The position numbers were made by a program, and so were the translations under genes. Below the pieces are notes generated by a model that was not told the origin of the DNA, did not search any database, and saw only the letters and a program-made list of their open reading frames with translations. Below, piece by piece: positions 23,105-34,340 of a stretch of DNA of 64,000 bases. How positions within the stretch are numbered: the stretch's first letter is position 1; each line of letters starts with the position of its first letter. The stretch is from Phytophthora sp. 'mugwort' (Eukaryota; Oomycota; Peronosporomycetes; Peronosporales; Peronosporaceae), in assembly GCA_033558025.1 (NCBI GenBank), contig JAUCEF010000012.1, forward strand, positions 868,001 through 932,000. The letters run 5' to 3'.

Positions 23105-23575
23105 CTTTTAATAGGGGCTCGCGACGGGTCAACTTGCAGATCAACTTCCCCTCTAATAACTTATTAACTTAGGTATAAGATAAGAGATATGGAATTTTAC
23201 GTAATATTCTAATAATAACTGAAACTATACATTTATATCTCTTTCCGTTTTTAAGGCATTACATTCGTTCAACATATCGAGAAATAGACATTTTTGCGTA
23301 TGGGTGTTTTGGTAGTATGCAGAATGCAAGTTAGTGGCTGCGTGGAGGTTGGGGTGGTTTAGTGGTTATTGAACACGATCTACAGGAGTTCTGACCCTAA
23401 AACGGGGGGGGGGGCTTAAAGGGGTAACGTCGCATGAACGTACCATTATAGTTGCTAAACTCAATAAAATACTACAGGATACACCCACCTGTCTTATACC
23501 ACTTTTACCGTTACCTCTCTGTTCGGGGCTTTATTAGTGATGGGCGATGCCTGTATGTTAAGCTGCTATCGTCTA

Positions 23576-23647
23576 GGCAGAGAACAAGATTGTGCATTTT
23601 ATGGATGAGTTGGCAGAGAACGAGATTGTGCATTTTATGGATGAGTT
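23576..23647 (+). repeat. Tandem duplication, 36-base unit x 2
   Basis: Two adjacent copies starting GGCAGAGAAC, differing at one base (AACAAG against AACGAG). Because the unit is a multiple of three it keeps the reading frame and gives a repeated RQRTRLCILWMS-like peptide in one frame; that frame is not a recognised gene. Confidence 0.85.
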
Positions 23648-23734
23648 TTATAGGTAGACTTGAATATTATGAGATTGTGTAAAAATGCGCCAAGCATGGG
23701 TGTTTTATAATTAACATCTAAACATCGCTATCAA

Positions 23735-25361
23735 TTGCTTTGCCATTCCTCAATTTGTGAACACCTTCTAACATTCATGGACATACAAGACCTTCTGTAC
23801 GACTGCAGCAAGATGACGGTCCATCCTATGTCGAATCGCAGGTATTTGTGGCATCCGGAAACCGTCAGTTTACTTTCAAGTAGTTCAAGTTCTGACGGGG
23901 TGGGCATGACAATCTTCGCTGATAGTGAAAATGACGAACTTCACCAAGATCGTCACCACAAGTGCGTGTTGTTTCGAGGGTATTCATATTCAGAATACCA
24001 CAACAGCACGAGGACTACAAATTATCGGTGCAGTATCTACAAGCTAACCAAATGCAAGGTCAAGCTGTACGTATAATCGACGGATGCCGTCAGCGAATTC
24101 GGTCAACATACCGATTTATGCAATTCGAGTACTGGTAGGGAATCCCAACCAAACGTGGTTGTATCGGTCTACAGTCAGATGATGCAGGCAACGGATGAAA
24201 TAGCGCTACAATATCTGACAATTAGCCCGGATCAATTGTGGCACATTATCCGTGAGCGCTTTCATGGCGACACAAACGCGCTTGTCAACGATGCGTCCAA
24301 GAGTCAAATAAAAGACAGAATGTACAGAACACGTTCTAAGCAATTTGGTCATGAAATTTACGGGAAGATAGAAGGTTAGCCTCTGTGCAATGTCCGCGAT
24401 AACCCGGCACTCAAGTTTTTCCAGTTTCATTCCACGTACTATGAGGATGGAGTGCTCACCGCTTCATTGGATGGGGACATCCAGCTGTTATCGATAGACT
24501 TAAGACCCACAACTCAACCGTTTTCATAGATGCGACGTTCAAGTCTGTGCCAGGTCACTTTTGTTGTACGATACAATTTCAAGGCTCTATATTCCAGTCT
24601 TGTACGTGTTGACAACGGACAAGACGACCGCCGTGTCCGATCATGTGCTTCACTATGTTCGCACAACAGCTGACAGAGAGTTGGATCCGTCGTATGTTGT
24701 ATGCGATTTCGAACAAGCGATGATGAAAGCTGTGAAGACCCATTTTCCGATGGTGTCTTTTTCATTTCAAGCAAGCTGTTCGTGGCAAGATGCTGAAACT
24801 CCACGTCCCGGAACAAGAAGTGCACATGGCAATGATGAAGGGCTGCTTTGATCGACTTACGACAATTCGCCAGTCTGACATTCTGACAACTGGAGTTCGC
24901 AATGTTAAAAGATCCATAAAGAGAGAGTGCCCCGACGTTGGAAAAGAGTACTCGAAGGACAAATGGGCGAGATTCTGGGTGTATTTCAAGAAGACATGGA
25001 TGAAGAAATTCAAGCCTGCCTGCCGGAATGTTCACGGTCTGAGCGAAACTCTTATAAACAGGACAAACAATTCACAATCCTCTTGGAACGATACAACAGG
25101 AGGCTTAATAACGCATTCACCGTTGCGCATCCTGACATCGGCCAGTTTATCGAGATCATCGAAAGAGAAGCACAAGAACATGTCAATCTTCTGTCGGACA
25201 TCGCGAACCGCCGCGCCCAGGCTCCGACACACGCACCTCCTTTCTCTCCACTCAGTGAATCTGACAATTCAATGGGAGATGGTGCCGACTACGACTCGGC
25301 ATGTCCGGCTCTGCGTCTCCTGAATACTAGACTTATCATTGCAGCGGCTTGGGCTTTCTAA
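23735..25361 (+). pseudogene. MULE transposase relic
   Basis: Ordered pieces: an N-terminal segment with a FLYWCH-like pattern (HHKCVLFRGYSYSEY, NYRCSIYKL), a helical DNA-binding part (ISPDQLWHIIRERFHGD), then the catalytic core with YVLTTDKTTAVSDHVL and VVCDFEQAMMKAVKTHFP, the second being the MULE block with the second catalytic Asp in a DFE context, and a C-terminal helical part to 25361. Frames change repeatedly. The pattern and the flanking long inverted repeats support each other. Confidence 0.75.
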
Positions 25362-25610
25362 TATGCTAATCCATATTTTTTTATCTTGATTTAAAATTCT
25401 TATGTGATTAATATCACTTCGAGAAATGTTGGTTAATTTATATTAGGTCGCTGAATGCAGTTCGTGATGTGAGTAAGATGTGTTTTTAATAGCAGGTTTT
25501 ATACAGACTTAAGATTTGGTACAATCACAAAACTCAATTGTATAAAATTAATATATCCTGATGGATCAGCTTTTGGATCAACAGCTGTTTTTCTTCTAGG
25601 TCTAAAAAGT

Positions 25611-25686
25611 TGATCCGATCAGTTGACCCGTCGCAAGACCCCTCTAAATAGTTGATCCAAAACTTGACCTGATCCAATTTTGATTC
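25611..25686 (-). repeat. MULE terminal inverted repeat, right
   Basis: Inverted partner of 23029-23104, with the same TGATCC motifs and the same AACTATTTAGAGGGG core on the opposite strand. Confidence 0.85.
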
Positions 25687-27325
25687 GAAAAAATATTAAC
25701 CCTGGATTGACATCATACGAAGCCGAAGTTGGGAGAAAGCGCAAACGGCAGGTGCAACATGTGGTCACAAAGCAGGATCGCCTTACTGTCATCAAGTGGA
25801 TGATTGCAGCGAACACGGAGAGCTCACGTTTTCTTTATAAGCGCGCGATAGATGCTTTTCCGGGCTGTTTTAGAGCCGTACCCGACTCGGCGAATTGCAT
25901 GAAAGCATTGAGATGGTGGGACACCCGGGACAGCTTTCTTGAGGCCTGTGCCGATCCAACTAGTCGCATGTCCGTTCAGGCTGTAACCTAGAGTTCGGAA
26001 GCATATGTTGTAGAAAGCTTTGCCACGTCGTGGACGGAAGCGTGATCCATGGACCGTTTGGTTACACAACAAAGTCATTGAAGAGTTTCACCTATTGCGA
26101 AAAGTTGGGTTGAAGCTGTCACCGTCGGTGTGGTTGTCAATCGCACAACACATACTCACGCATTTCAACCATGCAGAGTATAAGCGATCCTTTGTCCGCT
26201 CCGGATCCGATATTTCGCTGTACAATCACCTGAATGTTCGATGGGTGCAGAATTTTCAGGAGAGGTTTAACACCGTTCAGAGAAAGCAGTCTGGAAAAAA
26301 GCAACTTAGCCCCCAGAAGGAGATGGATATCGAGAAGGAAGTGGCCTTTCATATGGGTGTTTTGAAACGTGGATTTGACTCCGGTGAGTTCGACGATGCG
26401 CTTATTGCCAACATGGATGAAAAAAAAACATTTTCTTGATAGACGTGGACCATGGCAAAACACTCAGCATCAAATGTGACCAGCACATCCGGTATGCTGA
26501 TGTTGTGTCTGGAAGACTGGCATGACTATGGTGGTTTTGTTGGTCGGAGGGAGTCCAGCTCGTATTGGGGCGCCGGTGATGATTTTTTACAAACTCAAAC
26601 TGCAGCTACCCGATCCGGGATGTCACTGTAATGTCCCAGGTATGTAATAGCTTTTCATGCAAGGCATAATCATTCTGCTAACGACCAAATTGATTACCAG
26701 GTGTATCGTATCGAGCACCGAAAAAGGTTCATGACGTCAAATATTTGCTCAATGGCTGGGTGAAGGACGAGTAATTGGCAGACAAAGCGGACACCGAAAG
26801 ATAATTCTTTGGACAGACAATTACAGTGGACATGCACTGCAAGTCAAGGAGCAGCTGATCAAGCTGAACACCGAGGTTCGGTTCTCTCCTCCCGACGCCA
26901 CCCACCTCGTTTAACCAGCAGATTATTTTGTGATATCCAAGATAAAAGAAGCGTGGAGCAAGCGTTGGGAGGAAACAAGTTAGAGATGGTTTACAACAGT
27001 GACTGGCAGAATGGCGTATGCAGGGACAGCTTGTAGTCCGGTGCGCTTCGAAACACGGGCAAAACGTTTTTTTTTTCTTAATATTGCGGCAGATGCCGTA
27101 CGAGACATGAACAACCAGCGAACCAAAAGAGGTCATATCACTTTCGTCCAGAAAGCTATGGTATGTTGCGGGCTTGCTATAGTGGACGGCAAATGGAGCG
27201 TAGACCAGTTGAGTGACGAGCTCAACTTTATCGTGGCTGATCATTACGACCACTTCTTGGGTAAACCTGTAGGAGGGGACATGGCAGACTTACAGGCTAG
27301 AGAGCAACTAGAGGCTTCTGTGTAG

Positions 27326-27807
27326 AATATCGAGTAACACTAACATTTTGAACCAGTATACTGTTAGTATATATAGGCGTTAGTAACTCTAATTGCTGTG
27401 AGCTTCGACAGATTAATCTTGGCAATTAATGTTAGTAAGTCTAAATGCTGTGGTTAGTGTAGCGATTTTAGCTGGGGGTTTCAGGATAGTTAAATATAAT
27501 GCATGCGCAAAATCTTGACGTCTTAGACAGTTAAAACAAGCCGCAATCTGTCTATTGGAACGGTAAATGGCAGTTATAACATAATGGTGCATTGTGATTG
27601 GTTAAATATGTACTTTTTTTGTTGTCCACATGAAAAGCTAATAAGGTTTGGACCAGAGAAGTAGGGATCCGACAATATCGTAATCCATTGTACTGCAAGT
27701 GCATGTAGAGCGTAGTAATAACGACAACACGAAGCACAACAATAATAATAACTGGGCCAATATCAGTATATTGCTTTGCATGTTACTCAACCTCAGGTAA
27801 ACACCAT
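27326..27807. other. Intergenic, no gene seen
   Basis: AT-rich spacer between pogo-like transposase B and the hAT transposase. It contains several diverged GTTAGTA-type short repeats (27361-27460) that could belong to the end of element B, but no terminal repeat could be paired. Confidence 0.4.
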
Positions 27808-29304
27808 CTACTCGGCGGCAAGACGAGAAGTCGCGTTCCACAAGTCGCGATTCACGCGCAGGAACTCCAACATTTCAAAGTTATCGGGCAGCATACAAGA
27901 CCGCTGAGGTGTCAGAACAGACTTACACTGCGGAAAAGAGCTCGATCGTGTTCGAGGTTGGTGGCACGACCTTCGCCAGGTCATTGTAGGTCACCGAACC
28001 AGCTCCAGATTCTTTCGCCTTCTTCCCTCCTCGGAGAACTCATTGGCGTAGTCGCTCGATGACCTCTCCTTCTTCTTGCCGCCGCTTGCAGAAGGGTCAA
28101 CCACGAATCGCTGCACCGCTCGGGCTTCATCCACAGTTAACTTGACGTTGTTCACGATCTTGACCAGGGCCGCCTCAAATGCAGGAGCGTTCAGGATTTT
28201 CGCACTCGAGCCCAAGTGGTTTGCCATATCCGGATAGTCGTCCGCCACCTGGTCAAACTGCACACGCACATCTGTCATGCTAATGCTCTCGTCGTGCAGT
28301 CTATTGCAAACGCTATCCAGCTCTTTCATTTCCTCCGTAAAGTCGAGTAGCTTTTTATGAGTCGCACCCGGGAATAAACTCTTCAACAGCATCAACCTGT
28401 CGAATCGAATCACAGATTTGCTTGTAGCGGCGCACCATCTCGAACGTCGACAACCATCGTGACACATTCCGTTTGATAGATTTGAGGTCAGTGTACTTCG
28501 CCAATTCCGCTGGATTGTTGACGTTCCGAAGCTGCACTATGAGACTGTTGACAACAGCAAGCTCGGACTCGTAGGCAACCAGGTATCGGTTTACCGCTAG
28601 GCTGTAGCGCTGACTCGCGCACCCAACCAGGGGCAATTCCATCAGCGTAGCGATTCTCCGGGTTGGTGACGCAATTGTCAGCAACCAGAAAAACCACCAT
28701 TGAGACGTTCTTGTTGTACAGAGACAGCATACGCTTGAACATGGCAATGTGGACTTCTGCATCTTGGCTACCGTCCACCAAAGGCGACAGCGATAGCAGT
28801 CGTTCCCGACGCTTGCCATTTACGAAGGTCACGCCATAGCTACCCACGTAGTACACAGTACCATGGGTCTACCCGTCACACATGACACCGGAAAACTCGC
28901 CCAGCTTCTTCTCAATCACATCACCGACGTTCGTCGCGCACGTTTGCATGTCCCAACTTCAACGTCTTAGACAATACAGGCTTCCAGCTTGCCCTGAACC
29001 TCGTGAGGGGGTCGTCTACCTCGAGATCGGCATTTTTCGCTCCACTAACCACTGCAGCCACTGGAACCGATGCTGAGTCGCCGCAGAGACGAACCAGCGC
29101 GAGAGGTGCCCGTCCGTAGCTACCGACGCCCGGTAGGTTTCCTCGAGGTCAGGGTGCGTGGAGTTGAAATGGGACAACAGGTTGCTGTACCCGGAGCCGA
29201 CTTGCTGCTTGCGACAGGCACCGCAAAGCTCGTAGCGATAGTCGCCTTGGCCTTTTGGCCTTTGTCCTCGTAGAAGAATGCGCAGATTTCACGGTTGGGG
29301 CCAT
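27808..29304 (-). pseudogene. hAT family transposase, frameshifted
   Basis: Minus-strand relics in hAT order: an N-terminal start MAPTVKSA at 29304 followed by a BED-finger-like segment, a block around 29050 (HRFQWLQWLVERKMP), the catalytic region near 28700 (VVFLVADNCVTN), LPLVGCASQRYSLAVNRYLV and RNVSRWLSTFEMVRRYKQI (28400-28600), and a C-terminal dimerisation part PPTSNTIELF followed in another frame by VLTPQRSCMLPDNFEMLEFL ending at the stop at 27808. The CxxH-type and R-W motifs are those of hAT (hobo/Ac/Tam3) transposases. At least four frameshifts. I could not identify the terminal repeats or the 8-base duplication. Confidence 0.8.
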
Positions 29305-30301
29305 CTTGTCGAATTGGAAAATGGAGAGAAGCTTGCTAGACTACTGCGCAAGTATCAAGGCGTTTGTGGCGTCTTCGTTGTCTACATGTCGTTCTAACGA
29401 CTGGCTGAAGTCAGGCGAGTCACAAAATCGCTCTAACCGGTATTATACTGGATTTATTTGTGCAATACACGTTTATTGACTTAATGAAGATCCAATAATA
29501 GATAATTGTACCACAACAATACAATAATTACTGAAGTGCTATTACTTTTTCCAAGGCATGCAGAGAAGTAAGCGGTTTTTTTAAATACGTCATGCCAGGT
29601 TGTCAGTAATGACTGTTTGTGAGTTTCTTTAAGTCGCGTGCAACGTGCATGAAAGCGATGGCAATGGTTGCCACAAAGTATGTAAATATGAATGGCTATG
29701 GGCTGACAGGATTATGACACAAACCTGCCCAAATCCGGAGTTGGTAGGTCAGCATCGTATCGTAGCAAGTCTGTTTCAAGCAGTGTATGGTCCTAGTAAC
29801 AGCCATTCCGGCTGAGGGACAACAATGGATGTTGGCGTTGATGACATTGAAACAGACAGTGATTCGGGCGAGATCGAGGCTGAGCTTTAGATATGACCAT
29901 TGGCTAAGCTACTACTGCCCTCCATTCTGTTCAAGGCTATGCTCTTGCTCTGCGAAAGGCAGTGAAGGTCATGCAACAAAGCGGTATGCATCGATTCATG
30001 GTATGTACTTCTGACGGCTGTGATTTCGCGATACGCGTATATCGCAAACGGAGAGCCGACGAGACGTATCAACCGTGGTATATTTATTTATAAAAAGACA
30101 TGAACCACATTAACTGTGTGTTAAGCGCTAACCTCACCCGGCGCCAATTGCTGAGCTGCCCACGTTTTCCAGCGCTGTTCGAGTCGATGACTCCATATCT
30201 GCACCGAAGCTGATAGAGAATATTCATTCCCGGATGGAATTTCTCTTGAAAAAAATACAGGACGTCGTACCGAGTCAGACAGGAAGTTAACGATGTTGGT
30301 G
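29305..30301. other. Intergenic, no gene seen
   Basis: AT-rich DNA without recognisable coding segments. The hAT 5' end should be here, but no inverted terminal repeat was found by eye. Confidence 0.4.
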
Positions 30302-31172
30302 TTAACGGACTAGCCCGTTCATACCGAGAACTCCCAAGCTATCCTTTCGCAGTTTGCTGAATTGAACCCCCGGAGCTCGCCTTTGCCGAGCACGACTTAC
30401 AAAGGCGGTTCGGGAGAGCCATCGTGATTGTAAAGTTGGTTGCAGATGCTGTGGCAGCACACCAGGCTGTGATTGGGATTGACTGCAGTCGTTCAAAACG
30501 CCCGTCCTACAGCGGGGTGCAAAGCATCTAGTTCGTCGAGATGGAAATTTGCGCAACTTGACTATTGCGTTTGTTGGTGGATGCGGAAGATGCTGCAAAG
30601 TACATTCAGTTGTTCTTGGTGTTGCGTCGACATGGGTACGAGTATGACGGATGCCGATATTTGTGACAACAGTTCCGCTCTTATATCTGTCGCAATGGGT
30701 ATAGAACATGAATTTGAAGTACCTGTACTGCACGCTTCACAGCATTCCAAACGTCCTTGCATCTTATTTTGCAATGGTCATGGGCGGTCAGCTCGCCCGC
30801 ATACTCAGCAACTATTGATCCTTTGTAGATCTTCTCGATTGCAAATACCGAATATCCGATATTTCCCTTCGCCAAATGTAGTCCGCCTAGACTTCTCAAT
30901 CGGTTGCCGCAGTTTATACCATTGAGGCAACTGTTGCAAGCACAGAAAATGCCCGCGCAAGCTTTTACAGCAGTCCGGGAAACATACCAACCTCCATCCA
31001 CACCAATCCATCGCTCCCAAATCCGGCACAACAAGCTGGCTCGGATTCTGTATGTGAGGGATCTCTTCAATTTCCTCAGTCAAAGGCACATCTCGTATGT
31101 ATACGCGGGTAGCGGTAGTTTTGTATGTGAAGTCTATCCAGCCATTATGTCTCCGCATTCATGGCCGTAGCT
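30302..31172 (-). pseudogene. SET-domain protein relic
   Basis: Minus strand. The frame 30805-31158 begins with a conserved-looking segment (IPHIQNPSQL), and the frame at 30681-31070 contains the cysteine-rich pre-SET/AWS type segment ACNSCLNGINCGNRL followed by GNIGYSVFAIEKIYKG and IVAEYAGEL. These fit the start of SET domains, where a G-x-G-x-x-A block precedes I-x-x-Y-x-G-E. The region expected to hold RFxNHxCxPN and the ELxxDYG block is frameshifted (30302-30733). SET domains methylate lysine on histones or other proteins; this copy is dead. It directly abuts the truncated end of the copia element. Confidence 0.55.
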
Positions 31173-31410
31173 GTAGGGTGTTATCGTCGCCGTCGCTATA
31201 ATCACCACCACGACTCTCTTCATTCATGCTGATGTTTGAGGCACCCCACAGCGTGAGCAAACAACCTGGTATGGAATTGTGGGTTTCAGTGTCGTTGGCC
31301 AAGTCGGCATCTGTCCAGAGTACTATCTTGTCTTTCTCCCTCTGGAACCACAGACCAAAGTCGGTAGTCTGCTTAAGGTAAGCCAGTGCTTGCCGTACTG
31401 CTTCCCAGTG

Positions 31411-32882
31411 CTATTCACTGGGGCTGTCCATGTGCTGAACGAGTCGACTTACTGTGAAGGCGAGGTCCGGTCGCGTGTAATTCGTCAGGTATAGAAGGCC
31501 ACCAATGATGTGCTTGAACCGGGCGACATGAACTGCGTTGCTCTTGTCTCCGCGCACCAGGCGGGTCCTCGGGACCATTGGAGAGAATGCACCGGGCCCT
31601 GTGTCGGCATCAAAACGACACAGCAGTCCGTTAGCATATCGTGATTGGGAAACGAACGTACCCCTCCCTTTCACGCGTTTAAACTACATTCCGAGAAATT
31701 TGCTGCAGTCGCCCCACTTGATCTTGTAGGCTTGTTCAAGTTCAGAGACAATCTCGTCGCGCTTGGGCTTCCAGTTCTGAAACATGATGATGTCGTCTAC
31801 GTATAGCAGCACCAAGATGATTTGTTCCCCTGGGCCCTTTGGCACAATTGATGCACATGTCGATCTTTGTGGGAACAAGTCCTTGCGCCTTCAGCTTGCT
31901 GTCGATCTCATGATTCCACATCCGGCCTGACTGCTTCAGGCCGTATATACCGTTCACGAGCTGCATGATGCACAGGCCATCGGTGCCCAGTCCTTATTTC
32001 GCATCTAGATCCATATGCTGCCTTCGTCGCCACGACAGCCCCGCTGGAGTTCCATCTCAATGTTAACGTCGGGGTCGGCCTGGCAGTAAGCGGTTGGCAC
32101 GTCAAACACTTCGTCTTCCAAATCGCGGCCATCGGCGATCTTTGTTGCCTTGCGCAGCGATATCTGGCATGACACCTTGGCGCGTGTCTCGAACTAGTCC
32201 ACAAAATGAGTCTGCGAGTACCCGCGCCACGAGTCTTGTCTACTATCGTTCCACGTTGCCGTCGCTTCCATACTTGACTTTGAAGACCCATTTTCACTTA
32301 ACTGGTCGTCTGGAGGGGTCCCGTTTCTTCCATTTCTATGCTCGGTTAGCAATTAGGGCTTGGATTTCTGTGGTGTTCGCCTCACGCCAGAGATCCCAAG
32401 GTGGTGACGATCTGGCTTCCTCATACGCCATCGGCTCGCTGATCTCCTCCTGCATGACAACATTAGCGCGACCTATGCTAGCCGCATTACGTCTCTCTGA
32501 GGGGCGTAGCCTCGTCAGCTCGTCAGTACCATTAATGCGGTGATTTCGTCTTCATTCAGGTGAATCCGGATCCCGTCGTCACCCTCCGTTTCTCCGTCGT
32601 TGATCACGATCGCTCGTCCAGTCAGCCCCCATCGGCATCTACCGCAGCTTGCAGGTCAGGTCCCGCTTCCCCCAAGTAGCCAGACCCTTCATGGCCTCCT
32701 GCTGCCGCGTCCTCGAGCAGATCTGGTGCTGTCGAAGCGTTGGTTCCAGTCTTCACGAAGCGTGCATTCTGCGTGTTAGTAAGCTTTCGCGATTTGTGGT
32801 CTAGCACCTTGTCCCTTTTTCCCTTTTTATCAATGCCAAGGAGCGCTGCCTTTCCGCCGCGCTCGTCTTGCTCGGGGCTCAA
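31411..32882 (-). pseudogene. Copia reverse transcriptase region
   Basis: Contains, in minus-strand order, the integrase tail (GIDKKGKRDKVLD), the start of RT, NGIYGLKQSGRMW (typical copia YGLKQAxRxW), LLYVDDIIMF with the catalytic YVDD, KIKWGDCSKFLGM and the FSPMVP/LYLTNYTRPDLAF tail. Broken by several frameshifts between 32300 and 31970. Confidence 0.85.
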
Positions 32883-33273
32883 AAGGAAATGAGCCAGCTG
32901 CGGAAACTAACCGCAGATAAGTCGATGCCATTCGATTTGGATGGTGAAATGCGGCGACTTCCTTTCCCTCATACTGGATGGTCGGTAAACCGAAGCTAAG
33001 TGGGGGAGGATGTAACGGGGTTAGATGAAGAGTGGCTTGACGCTCTTCATATTGGTGTAGCCAAGTACCCCTAGTGATGTAGCCAACATCACTATGACGT
33101 CACTATGACGTCACGGATGGGTATCACGCATATGGTACAAAGACCACAGAACCACCCAACAGGATAACATCTAGGGTTCTTTATAGATGACTACTAGCTA
33201 GTATGTAGATGCATTAAAAGGGGTCACCTATACATATGTGTTTTTCCAGTGTTATTGCTCCTTGCTCCCTGGT
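32883..33273 (+). mobile_element. 391-base LTR-like insertion in copia
   Basis: The 5-base sequence CTCAA occurs on both sides (32878-32882 and 33274-33278), and the copia coding sequence resumes on either side of it. The insert contains a purine tract GTGGGGGAGGA directly followed by TGTAACGGGGTTAG at 33011, the arrangement of a polypurine tract followed by an LTR start on the plus strand, and a 3' part that ends without an evident CA. It looks like the 3' end of another retroelement (truncated internal sequence plus part of an LTR), but could be a short non-autonomous element. Confidence 0.6.
33095..33113 (+). promoter_or_regulatory. Two CRE-like TGACGTCA palindromes in the LTR-like insert
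   Basis: TGACGTCA occurs at 33095-33102 and again at 33106-33113, eleven bases apart. This is the consensus of bZIP (CREB/ATF-type) binding sites and lies where an LTR promoter would be. Function is inference. Confidence 0.4.
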
Positions 33274-34340
33274 CTCAAGAGAGTATACACACAGCGCTCG
33301 ACGAACACACTAAGGTGAGAAACGGACGGCTTCGAGTTGAACATCATCTCGTATGGCGTCTTGCCGTTAGTTGTACTCTTCGATGTGACACGATTGCGGA
33401 CGTATACGGCGTAGTTCACTGCTCCTTCCCAGAACACCTTTGGGACACCAGATGCAATAGCATTATGTGGACCATGTTAAGTACAGTTTGGTGTTTTCGC
33501 TCGGCCGTTCCGTTTTGGTGGGGTGCGTCTGGCTCCGTTCTTTTTTGCGCGATTCCGTTCTCTTCCAGATGCGTCGTGACGGACTCGCCCACATATTGAA
33601 CACGTCTACTGTCGAGGCTTTACGCTCGAGCCTGTCCAGTCCCTTCAGCCATTTTATCACCGCTGCTGTCGCCATGTCCTTCATACTGCCGAAGTCAGAT
33701 TCCGTGTAGCCTAAGACATTGTGAAACCAAATGTGGTAGTTGCGAGACGAGAGCGTATGTTGATCGGTCCGACGATGTCTGTGGTCACGACTCGCTGCTG
33801 CTCGATAAGCGGCCGCGTTCTTTTCTTCGGTATCTTGCCGAGCTTGGTCTCCCCCAGGAAAAGTTGTCGTCATCGTATTTGCGCTTGTGAGTGATCATCA
33901 GGCCATTCACTAGCCCTTGCGCCTCCATCTTACGTAGGTCGGCGTGGTTCAGGTAGCCGAGGCGCGCGTGCCATCCATCTTCCGTGACATCGACTTGTTT
34001 CACGAACTAGGCGGCGCTTTTTCGACGCGCAGTCTGTCAGGTTTCGACTCGATCTCGAACAGCCCGCCCCGTCGGTTGCACACGAATATAATTTGGTTCT
34101 TGGCATTGACGCAGACGACGGTTCCATTCGGATGAGTGTTGAAGAAGATGCCAGCGCGCGAGTGCCTATCTACCGAAATAGGGTTTCGGATGAGGCCTGG
34201 AACATAATAGACTTCTTAATCCGAATCTTCTGTCCCGTGTCAACTTTCTTCTGTACTATAAGATCCACTCCCCCGACTTCGGTCGATACCATGTGCACGT
34301 GGTTGCGGTCGTCACACGCAACGCTGGTCCGTTCCTAATT
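33274..34340 (-). pseudogene. Copia GAG-pre-integrase and integrase region
   Basis: The WHARLGYLNHADLRK motif marks the GAG-pre-integrase domain; downstream come pieces of the integrase zinc-binding and catalytic domains in two frames and the NGKTPYEMMF motif near its C-terminus. Ends at the insertion boundary at 33274. Confidence 0.8.

Larger units (their letters stand above)
23018..25700 (+). mobile_element. MULE-type transposon inside pogo-like element B
   Basis: 2683-base element with long terminal inverted repeats (about 76 bases, 23029-23104 against 25611-25686, over 90 percent identical by eye, sharing GGATCAGGTCAAGTTTTGG) and a 9-base target duplication CCTGGATTG at 23009-23017 and 25701-25709. 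Nine-base duplications and long repeats are typical of Mutator-like elements. The internal coding relics are MULE-like. Confidence 0.85.
22829..27325 (+). pseudogene. pogo-like DDE transposase B, split by a MULE and frameshifted
   Basis: Left part 22829-23017 (start at ATG 22829) reads in frame into the right part at 25701 when the MULE and one copy of the CCTGGATTG duplication are ignored. The right part begins with a basic GRKRKRQ stretch, then an HTH-like segment (VVTKQDRLTVIKWM), a second DNA-binding-like segment at 26020-26439 (HLNVRWVQNFQERF), the first catalytic Asp in IANMDEKKTF, and a C-terminal segment at 26999-27325 (FFFLNIAADAVRDMNNQ). It corresponds piece by piece to element A (10579-12035), though the sequences are diverged. 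Frame breaks at 26438 and in 26500-27000 inactivate it. Element termini were not identified. Confidence 0.7.
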
